Below, piece after piece: positions 57,958 through 64,000 of a DNA stretch of 64,000 nt. Location: assembly GCA_036378175.1 (NCBI GenBank), contig DASUWY010000014.1:62001-126000 (forward strand). Reading direction: 5' to 3'. The notes under the pieces were generated by a model. The model made no database searches, was not told the origin of the DNA, and saw only the letters and a program-made list of their open reading frames with translations. Each line of letters begins with the position of its first letter. The stretch's first letter is position 1. The stretch is from Thermoleophilaceae bacterium (GTDB taxonomy: Bacteria; Actinomycetota; Thermoleophilia; Solirubrobacterales; Thermoleophilaceae). Position numbers and translations under genes: made by a program.

Positions 57958-58557
57958 ATGATCCAGTCCGTAGACAACAGCTCAACCCCGGCATCCTCGG
58001 CTTCCAAGCCATCGAGCACAGGCTCGACCGGCGGCGCCAGCTTCGCCGCCACGCTCGCGTCCGCTCAGTCGAGCGGCGGTGTGGAGACCGACCTCAAGCC
58101 GCCGAAGGGTGAGACCTGGGGACCGGTGCCCGGCCACACCGACTACGCGGACATCCTCAGCGGGCCGCGCAACGGCTTCTATGTGAGCCTCACCGGCCCG
58201 CGCAAGGGCCAGGCGTTCGAGATCGTGCACAAGCAGGGAAAGACCTTCCACGTGTACGGCGAGGGCGCGCACAAGAAGTGGATCGCGGTGCCGCCGAACC
58301 CCGCCGACCTCAAGCCGCCGAAGGGCGAGACCTGGGACGCGGTGGCCAACCACACCGACTACAAGAAGATCGCGGGCGGCAAGCGCGCGAACGAGTACGT
58401 GAACCTCTCGGGGAACGAGCGCACCGGCCAGGCGTTCAAGATCGCGCACCACGACGGCAAGACGTGGCACGTGTATGGGAACGGCCGCGAGGTGGCCGTT
58501 GGCGGCCATCGGCGCCCGCAGGCGCCCCCCACAGGCAATCCTTCGTTGCCGGGCTAA
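57958..58557 (+). CDS. Protein with two tandem ~67-residue repeats, function unknown
   Basis: The 199-residue protein has a Ser/Thr-rich N-terminus without a hydrophobic signal core. It then has two copies of one domain beginning DLKPPKGETW (about residues 46 and 116), each with HTDYADI/HTDYKKI, GQAFEI/GQAFKI and the Trp/Tyr-rich HVYGEG/HVYGNG end. The copies are about 60 percent alike by eye, so the gene arose by internal duplication. The N-terminal low-complexity stretch resembles export substrates without a classical signal. I do not recognise the domain. It ends 4 bp inside the convergent DUF427 gene. Confidence 0.72.
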   Translation: MIQSVDNSSTPASSASKPSSTGSTGGASFAATLASAQSSGGVETDLKPPKGETWGPVPGHTDYADILSGPRNGFYVSLTGPRKGQAFEIVHKQGKTFHVYGEGAHKKWIAVPPNPADLKPPKGETWDAVANHTDYKKIAGGKRANEYVNLSGNERTGQAFKIAHHDGKTWHVYGNGREVAVGGHRRPQAPPTGNPSLPG

Positions 58558-59369
58558 CGCCGCGACCACTGCGTCGTCGGCCGCTCCTGAAGCTCCCCGT
58601 CCACCTCGAGGTCCACGTGCTCGTTGAAGAACGCAATGCGGCCGCGAATGCGCTCGAAGTCGCGCGTGGGCTCAGGGTAGAACCAGGCCACGTCCTCCTC
58701 GTCGCCCACCGACCAGTAGGACGCGAAGCCCTTGTAGGCGCAGCCCGTCTGCTTGTCGCTGCCTGACAGGAGCTCTTGGCGAACGTCCTCCGGCGGGAAG
58801 TACCAGCGCGGGGGCAGGCCGGTCTCGAACACCACGAGGGTGCGGTTCGAATCCGCCACCACCTCGCCGCCGATCGTCACCTTCACATGCCGGGAGCTCT
58901 CCAGCACGTCCGTGCGGTGATACGGGTCGCGCGCGTGGACGATCGCCGGCTCGTCCTCCTCGAGCCACTCGTCCATCGTGTTCCAGTAGAAGGCCCGATA
59001 GCCGGCGAGCGGCGGCGCGTCCGGCTTCGGCTCGTCGTAGCCCCACACCGCGTTCTCCGCAACGCTGTCCCCCACCCTCACGGACCAGTACGAGGCCTCG
59101 CCCTTCCACGGGCACGTGGTGTGGTGATCGGTGGGCTCGAGCAGGTCGGTGCGGATGTCCTCCTCGGGGAAGTAGTAGAGCGGCAGATGGCCGTGCTCGT
59201 GGAGCAGCTTCGCGTGCCGGCTGTCCACCACCGTCTCGCCCGCGAAACGCGCACGTATCCGCCGCGGCGAATCCTCGAAGTAGATGAGGCCCTTGCGCTC
59301 CGGCATTTGGCGGTTGAAGCTGCCTGCCGGATGCTGGCCGAACGGTCCGGTGCCGACGGTGAGAGCCAT
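58554..59369 (-). CDS. Tandem DUF427-domain protein
   Basis: From ATG 59369 the 271-residue protein has two DUF427 modules. The first reads IRARFAGETVVDSRHAKLLHEHGH, PLYYFPEEDIRTDLLEPTDH and CPWKGEASYWSV (each in part). The second reads VKVTIGGEVVADSNRTLVVF, RWYFPPEDVRQELLSGSDKQ and CAYKGFASYWSV. DUF427 is a small widespread fold whose biochemical role is undetermined. Both copies keep the Cys-x-x-Lys-Gly motif. It is divergent from the glutamic peptidase gene, with about 110 bp between them. Confidence 0.85.
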   Translation of the reverse strand: MALTVGTGPFGQHPAGSFNRQMPERKGLIYFEDSPRRIRARFAGETVVDSRHAKLLHEHGHLPLYYFPEEDIRTDLLEPTDHHTTCPWKGEASYWSVRVGDSVAENAVWGYDEPKPDAPPLAGYRAFYWNTMDEWLEEDEPAIVHARDPYHRTDVLESSRHVKVTIGGEVVADSNRTLVVFETGLPPRWYFPPEDVRQELLSGSDKQTGCAYKGFASYWSVGDEEDVAWFYPEPTRDFERIRGRIAFFNEHVDLEVDGELQERPTTQWSRR

Positions 59370-59482
59370 TTGCGCACGTCCTTGGTGTCGAAGGTGGGGT
59401 GAACTGGGTAGATAGCGCAAAAGCGGGCAGGGAAACGGGATTTAGGCGCGCGGAGCCCGCCTGGCGCGCCGAGGAGGAGTTC

Positions 59483-60310
59483 ATGGAGTCGAAGCTCACA
59501 CGCGCGCGCGTGCTGGTGGCAATCCTCGCGTGCGGCGCTCTGCTCATGGGCCTCGCGACGACCGCCCACGCGGCATTGCGCACCCACGGCGCGCTGCTTC
59601 ACATCGCGAAGCCGCATACCAGCCTGCAGGCGGCACAGAGCAACAACTGGTTCGGTTACAACCAGGGCACCCTCGAACAGGGAAGCAAGCTGTTCAACTC
59701 GATCACCGGCGACTGGACCGTCCCCACCGCCACGCAGCACACGGCGGGACAGGACGAGGCGTCGTCAGACTGGATCGGGATCGGCGGCGGCTGCATCGAC
59801 GCCGGCTGCACGGTCGGCGACAACACGCTGATTCAGACCGGCACCGAGCAGGACATCACCGGAGGCAAGGCCAGCTATTCGGCCTGGTGGGAGCTTGTTC
59901 CAGCGCCTTCGCTCAACATCTCGAACATCACGGTGCACCCTGGCGACCACATGCACGCGGCGATCACCGAGGTCGTGCCGAACGCGAACCTGTGGAAGAT
60001 CACGCTTCAGAACGTGACCACGGGGCAGTCGTTCTCGACCACCGTGCCGTACGCGTCCACGCACGCCACGGCCGAGTGGATCGAGGAGACGCCGCTCACG
60101 ATCGGCACCAGCGGAGCCGGCCTTGCCGCGCTGCCGAACCTGACGAACGTGCCGTTCACGAACGCAACGACGAACGGAGCGAACGCCAACCTCAAGTCGT
60201 CCGAGGAGATCCAGCTGGTCGACTCGAACGGCAAGGTGATCGGCACGCCGTCTGCGCCGAACAGCACGGCCGACGGGTTCACGGCATGCGCCTGGGCTAC
60301 CAGCTGCTGA
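59483..60310 (+). CDS. Secreted glutamic peptidase of family G1 (eqolisin-like)
   Basis: GGAGGAG (59472-59478) precedes ATG 59483. The 275-residue precursor has a signal peptide (VLVAILACGALLMGLATTAH). The mature enzyme shows the eqolisin pattern: NNWFGYNQG, ITGDWTVPT, SSDWIGIGGG, LIQTGTEQ with the catalytic Gln, YSAWWELVPAP and TAEWIEETP with the catalytic Glu. The Gln/Glu pair and Trp positions match scytalidoglutamic peptidase. Two Cys lie in GGCIDAGC and two at the C-terminus. It should act as an acid-active extracellular endopeptidase. It overlaps the convergent kinase gene by 14 bp. Confidence 0.87.
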   Translation: MESKLTRARVLVAILACGALLMGLATTAHAALRTHGALLHIAKPHTSLQAAQSNNWFGYNQGTLEQGSKLFNSITGDWTVPTATQHTAGQDEASSDWIGIGGGCIDAGCTVGDNTLIQTGTEQDITGGKASYSAWWELVPAPSLNISNITVHPGDHMHAAITEVVPNANLWKITLQNVTTGQSFSTTVPYASTHATAEWIEETPLTIGTSGAGLAALPNLTNVPFTNATTNGANANLKSSEEIQLVDSNGKVIGTPSAPNSTADGFTACAWATSC

Positions 60311-61724
60311 GCGCCGGATACAGCGCTCTGTAACGCTGAATTGCGTCGCGGTAGGGCTCGATCCACTCGGGATCGGGCTCTACCGTTTCGCGCACCTTCA
60401 CGCAGGCCTGAACGGCCTCCTCCGGGCTAGCCCAGGCGCCGGCCGCCACTCCGCCGAGCAGCGCCGCCCCGTAGGCGGCTCCCTCGTCCACCGCCACGTG
60501 CTCGAGCGGGAGCTCCAGCACGGAGGCGAGGATTCGCATCCAGAGGTTGCTCTTCGCGCCGCCGCCGCTCACGCGTCCGGCGCTCGCTTGACCGCCGAGC
60601 GACCCCACGAGGTCGAGCGCGTCGCGCATCCCGAACGCCACGCCCTCGAGCACCGCGCGCGCGAGCGCGCCCCGATCGTGGCGGACCGTGAGCCCCGCAA
60701 AGGCGCCGCGGGCGTCCGGGTCGAAGTGCGGCGTGCGCTCCCCCGTGAGGTAGGGCAGGAAGGTGAGGCCCTCCACGCCGGGCGCCCAGCGCCCGGCTTC
60801 GGCGTCCAGGCCGCCGAAGTGCACATCGCCCGTCACGTCGCGCAGCCAGCGCAGCGACCCCGCCGCCGAAAGGATCACGCCCATCCCGAACCAGGCGTCC
60901 GGCAGCGCGTGGCACGAGGCCTGCACGCGCCCGTCCGGGTCGGCCGCGTACGCGGGCAGCGCGCTCAGCACCACCCCGGAGGTCCCGAGCACGACCGACA
61001 GCGGGCCACCGGCCCGGTCCACCCCCACTCCCAGCGCGCCGGCGCCCTGATCCCCCGCCCCCGCGGCCACGGGCACACCGCCCGGCGTCCGGCCGGTCAC
61101 AACCGCCGACTCCTCCGCCGGCGGCAACCACGCGGCATCCACCTCCAGCGAGTCCAACACGCGATCCGCCCAGCGCCGCTCGCGCACGTCGAACCAGAGC
61201 GTGCCGGACGCGTCCGTGACGTCCGTGGCGCGCTCGCCGCAGAGCCGCAGGCGCACGTAGTCCTTCGGCAGCATCACGTGCGCGATGCGCGCGTACAGCT
61301 CCGGCTCGTGCCGCGCCATCCACAGCAGCTTCGGCGCGGTGAAGCCGGTGAGCGAGCGGTTGCCGGTGGCCCGTACGAGTTGCTCCCGCCCACCCAGCCG
61401 CTGCTCGATCTCCACCGCTTCAGCCGCGGTGCGCTGGTCGTTCCACAGCAGCGCGGGGCGCAGCACGCGGTCGGACGAGTCGAGCGCCACCAGGCCGTGC
61501 ATCTGCCCGCTCAGCCCGATCCCGCCGAGCTCGGAGCCGCCGAGCGCCAGCAGCACCTTCTCGGCGGCGCGCCACCACAGCTCGGGGTCCTGCTCGGTCC
61601 AGCCGGGGCGCGGGGTGTCGAACGGATAGCCCTCCTCCGCGCTCGCCACCACGCGCCCGCCGTCGGTGTCGAGAGCCAGCCCCTTGACCGACGTGGTGCC
61701 GACGTCGAGGCCGGCGACTATCAC
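60297..61724 (-). CDS. xylB: FGGY-family carbohydrate kinase (xylulokinase-like)
   Basis: The 475-residue protein has the FGGY kinase features: VAGLDVGTTSVKGLALD (phosphate 1), GIGLSGQMHGLV, LWNDQRTAAEA, GAGDQGAGALGVGV and the C-terminal SGGGAKSNLWMRILASVLEL. SGQMHG and WNDxR are typical of xylulokinases, which phosphorylate D-xylulose. The GTG at 61724 overlaps the stop of the isomerase gene, which makes a coupled isomerase-kinase pair. Confidence 0.88.
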   Translation of the reverse strand: MIVAGLDVGTTSVKGLALDTDGGRVVASAEEGYPFDTPRPGWTEQDPELWWRAAEKVLLALGGSELGGIGLSGQMHGLVALDSSDRVLRPALLWNDQRTAAEAVEIEQRLGGREQLVRATGNRSLTGFTAPKLLWMARHEPELYARIAHVMLPKDYVRLRLCGERATDVTDASGTLWFDVRERRWADRVLDSLEVDAAWLPPAEESAVVTGRTPGGVPVAAGAGDQGAGALGVGVDRAGGPLSVVLGTSGVVLSALPAYAADPDGRVQASCHALPDAWFGMGVILSAAGSLRWLRDVTGDVHFGGLDAEAGRWAPGVEGLTFLPYLTGERTPHFDPDARGAFAGLTVRHDRGALARAVLEGVAFGMRDALDLVGSLGGQASAGRVSGGGAKSNLWMRILASVLELPLEHVAVDEGAAYGAALLGGVAAGAWASPEEAVQACVKVRETVEPDPEWIEPYRDAIQRYRALYPALSSW

Positions 61725-62737
61725 CGCCCGGCGCCGAGCGCGTCGTACACCAGCTCGTACGCGCGCACCGCGTCCTTGCGCTGCTGCGCCTCGCGCAGTG
61801 CGTTCTCGTCAATCCGGCCCGCCACCTCGTCGATGAAGCGCCACTGAAGCACCGAGCGCTTCACGGCCGCCACCTGGTCCTCGGTGTACGGATAGAGGTC
61901 GAAGCCGAGGCGGCGCTCGTCTCCATCGCGGCCGTAGCCGGCCCGCCGCAGCTCGAGAGCGAGCTCGAGCGTCTCCATGAAGGCGGTGGCACCGACCATG
62001 TTGTCGTCGTCGAATGTGCCCCAGCCGGAGTTCGCGTGCTGGTGGCCGAGCAGCCCCTCGCGCGCGAGCAGCGCCACGTACTCGCCGAGGTTCTCGTCGT
62101 TCATCAGGAGGTGCTGCCAGTCCATGTTCACCTGCACGTTGTCGAGCCCCTCGCGCCGGAGCGTGTGGATCACGTGCAGCGTCATGCCGATGTTGCGCAT
62201 GAAGATCTTCATCGCCGGCTCGGAGTTCTTGTGCTCGAGGAAGAAGCGAACGCCCTTCTCCCGGCAGCGCTCCGCCGTCTTCCCGATGCCCTCGATGAAC
62301 CAGGCCCAGCACTCGCCGTACGTCGTCTGGAACGGGTAGTTGTAGCCCTCGATCCCGGGCCAGCAGATGAGGTGCGCGCCCACGGACGCCGCGAAGTCCA
62401 CCGCGCGCAGCGTGATCTCGAGCGCCTCCCGGCGGATGCCGGCGTCAGGCGAGGACAGCGCTCCCTTGCCGAAGCGCGGCTCGAGATGGAGACCGGTTGC
62501 CATGCAGTACACGTCGTGGTCGCCCAGCGCCTGGCGCACCTCGTCGACGTTGTCCTCGCTCAGCTCCTGGGGGTAGTGGAACTCGTAGCCGTCCATCAGG
62601 TCGCCGAGGCCGGCCACCGCGCGCGCGACCTTCTCCGAGGTCGGCTCGTCGTTGTAGTTGTGCTCGGGCTGGTAGCCCACGGGCACAAAGCGCGTGACCA
62701 TCGGGCCGAGCGCCCAGATTCCGAGGCTCGTCTTCAT
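61721..62737 (-). CDS. Xylose-isomerase-like TIM-barrel sugar isomerase
   Basis: From ATG 62737 the 338-residue protein has the metal-binding residues of the xylose isomerase superfamily: Glu in FFLEHKNSEP, Asp and His in VNMDWQHLL, His in LGHQHANSG and Asp in FDLYPYTED. It differs from the classical XylA N-terminus and is shorter, so it could act on another aldose or ketose. Coupled to a xylulokinase-like gene, xylose is the simplest guess. Four minus-strand genes, all overlapping by 4 bp, form this operon. Confidence 0.82.
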   Translation of the reverse strand: MKTSLGIWALGPMVTRFVPVGYQPEHNYNDEPTSEKVARAVAGLGDLMDGYEFHYPQELSEDNVDEVRQALGDHDVYCMATGLHLEPRFGKGALSSPDAGIRREALEITLRAVDFAASVGAHLICWPGIEGYNYPFQTTYGECWAWFIEGIGKTAERCREKGVRFFLEHKNSEPAMKIFMRNIGMTLHVIHTLRREGLDNVQVNMDWQHLLMNDENLGEYVALLAREGLLGHQHANSGWGTFDDDNMVGATAFMETLELALELRRAGYGRDGDERRLGFDLYPYTEDQVAAVKRSVLQWRFIDEVAGRIDENALREAQQRKDAVRAYELVYDALGAGR

Positions 62738-63720
62738 GCGATTCCTTCCAACTCGATGACGGAATGTGTTTGCGCACTGCGGCGCGCGGCATCGAGCACG
62801 CGCATGCAGGCAAGGCTGTCGCGGGGATCCACGGGCGGCGGCGCGTCGTCGCGCAGCCAGGCCACCACTCCTTCGTAGAAGCGCTCGTAGGCGCCGGGCA
62901 GAAGTCCCTCGGCCTCGCCGTAGCCCGGGTCCCCGGGGCGCATCCCCTCCGCGAGCTGCGGCTCCTGCGGGTCGAGGCCGTCGGAGGCGAAGCCGCGCTC
63001 GAGCCCGCTCACGCGGAAGCGCGGGCCGTGCAGCGGCGCCACGGCGCTCATCCACAGGTGCGATCGGACGCCGCGCTCGTGCTCCAGCGCGAGGAACACG
63101 TCGTCCTCCACCTCGGCGCCCGGCCGCCGCTTGTGAAGCTCGGCGTACACGCTCAGCGGATCGCCGAACAGCACGCGCGCCTGGTCCACGAGGTGCGCGC
63201 CGAGGTCGAGCAGCAGCCCACCGCCCTCCGCGGCGTCGCCGAGCTCGCGCCAGCCCGGCCCAACCTCCGGCCGGAAGCGCTCGAAGCGCGACTCGAAGCG
63301 CGTGATGGCGCCCAGCTCAGCGAGCTGCGCCTGGAGAGTGAGAAAGTCGCCGTCGAAGCGCCGGTTCTGGAACACGGTGAGCCTCCCGCCGGCGTCCACC
63401 ATCTGCTCCGCCTCCTCGAGCGAAGACGCCATCGGCTTGTCCATCACCACGGGCACGTCCCGCTCGAACGCCGCGAGCGCCAGAGGCAGGTGGGCCCGGT
63501 TCGGCGCCGCCACCACCAGCACGTCGATGGCATCCCACAGCTCGTCCACCGACCCCACGACGGCGGCATCTGGAAACGCCGCGCGCGCCCTATCCGCCCG
63601 CTCGGCGTTGGCGGTGACGATGCCGGCCACCTCGAGCCCCTCCACGGAGTCGATCAGCGGCGCGTGGAACACCTCGCCGGCGAGCCCGTAGCCGGCCACC
63701 CCGGCGCGCAGCGCGCTCAC
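62734..63720 (-). CDS. Gfo/Idh/MocA-family NAD(P)-dependent dehydrogenase
   Basis: The 328-residue protein has an N-terminal Rossmann domain (AGVAGYGLAGEVFHAPLI), the EKP-like catalytic loop written DKPMASSLEEAE (Asp replaces the usual Glu) and a C-terminal alpha/beta domain with DLGAHLVDQARVLFG. The family oxidises sugars, inositols or their derivatives. It starts at GTG 63720 overlapping the preceding dehydrogenase stop and overlaps the isomerase start, so it belongs to the same sugar operon. Confidence 0.87.
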   Translation of the reverse strand: MSALRAGVAGYGLAGEVFHAPLIDSVEGLEVAGIVTANAERADRARAAFPDAAVVGSVDELWDAIDVLVVAAPNRAHLPLALAAFERDVPVVMDKPMASSLEEAEQMVDAGGRLTVFQNRRFDGDFLTLQAQLAELGAITRFESRFERFRPEVGPGWRELGDAAEGGGLLLDLGAHLVDQARVLFGDPLSVYAELHKRRPGAEVEDDVFLALEHERGVRSHLWMSAVAPLHGPRFRVSGLERGFASDGLDPQEPQLAEGMRPGDPGYGEAEGLLPGAYERFYEGVVAWLRDDAPPPVDPRDSLACMRVLDAARRSAQTHSVIELEGIA

Positions 63721-64000
63721 GCCACCGCTACCGGGCGGCCCTCGGCGGCGGACCGCAGCAGCGCCTCGAGCGCCCGCGCCTGACCCACAGCGTCGGCGCG
63801 CCCGAGCCGCGGCTCGCGCTCGCCGCGGATCGCCGCCGACACGTCCGCGAACTCGAGCCCGTACGGGTTGGCGCGCTCCACCTCCACCACCTCGAGCGAG
63901 CCGTCCAGCCCGCGCAGCTCGATCGCAGGCTCGATGCTGTGCCAGGGGTCGTCGAGGAACAGAGAGCCCTCCGAGCCAATCGCCTCGAGCTCGTCACGGC
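63717..64000 (-). CDS. Second Gfo/Idh/MocA-type dehydrogenase, N-terminal part beyond the window
   Basis: The minus-strand frame entering from the right edge and ending at TGA 63717-63719 encodes the last 93 or so residues of a protein. ELEAIGSEGSLFLDDPWH resembles the late beta-sheet region of Gfo/Idh/MocA dehydrogenases, and LEFADVSAAIRGEREPRLG followed by RALEALLRSAAEGRPVAVA is the usual C-terminus. It is the upstream partner of the complete dehydrogenase next to it (GTGA overlap). Confidence 0.75.
   Translation of the reverse strand, partial: RDELEAIGSEGSLFLDDPWHSIEPAIELRGLDGSLEVVEVERANPYGLEFADVSAAIRGEREPRLGRADAVGQARALEALLRSAAEGRPVAVA

Noticed and set aside
1-64000. tRNA, rRNA or known riboswitch genes
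   Set aside because: I looked through the intergenic gaps by eye and found no cloverleaf or conserved riboswitch core; all gaps but one are under 220 bp. A tRNAscan-SE and Infernal run would settle it.

Overview
The window is a 64-kb piece of a high-GC actinobacterial chromosome. Frequent GTG and TTG starts, genes packed with 1-11 bp overlaps, an actinobacterial-type (group 1h) [NiFe] hydrogenase, an InhA-like enoyl-ACP reductase and an Rv1264-like adenylate cyclase all fit Actinobacteria. The gene repertoire is most like soil Thermoleophilia (Solirubrobacterales), but that placement is an inference. I saw no rRNA, tRNA, CRISPR array, transposase or phage gene.

Layout. 1-2.8 kb: a secreted M14 peptidase (cut by the left edge), a CHASE-domain histidine kinase and a small protein. 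2.9-13.0 kb: a catabolic island with a 3-hydroxyisobutyrate-dehydrogenase-type enzyme, a complete branched-chain-amino-acid-type ABC transporter, a LacI regulator, and an opposing operon of an M24 creatinase-fold enzyme plus a two-subunit thiamine-diphosphate dehydrogenase E1. Four copies of one LacI-type operator sit before its three transcription units, and a 50-bp direct repeat lies at each end of the island. 13.2-21.5 kb: thioesterase, haloalkane dehalogenase, HlyIII membrane protein, alpha/beta hydrolase, TetR, adenylate cyclase, fatty-acid desaturase, peroxiredoxin, persulfide-dioxygenase/rhodanese fusion and a Crp/Fnr-like regulator.

21.6-36.5 kb: one near-continuous operon for a high-affinity uptake hydrogenase. 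It holds hypC, a second hypC-like gene, hypDEA, the small and large subunits, a NifU/Rieske-like protein, several hydrogenase-cluster proteins of unknown function, a maturation protease, a 34-residue membrane peptide, hypB, a tandem SIS-domain protein, hypF and a nickel transporter. It looks self-sufficient: nickel uptake, Fe(CN)2CO synthesis, nickel insertion, C-terminal processing and a candidate electron-transfer partner. This predicts that the organism scavenges low concentrations of H2.

36.6-41 kb: a secreted protein, a PEBP-family lipoprotein, a flavoprotein and an Asp-nucleophile hydrolase. 40.0-47.4 kb (minus strand): a type II fatty-acid synthesis operon, fabD-fabH-fabG-acpP-fabF-carboxyltransferase-SGNH hydrolase-MaoC-fabI, with no fabZ in the window. 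47.4-47.85 kb: a gene-free stretch containing a ~220-bp element with concentric inverted repeats. 47.8-50.3 kb: STAS protein, NarL-type two-component pair, zinc-ribbon protein. 50.3-54.0 kb: three exported or membrane proteins, one joining a peptidoglycan-binding domain through a membrane segment to a degenerate serine-recombinase-like domain. 54-60.3 kb: an acyl-CoA carboxylase beta subunit and an assortment of exported and repeat proteins, including a decapeptide-repeat protein and a bacterial glutamic (G1) peptidase. 60.3-64 kb (minus strand): a sugar operon of FGGY kinase, xylose-isomerase-like enzyme and two Gfo/Idh/MocA dehydrogenases, the last cut by the right edge.
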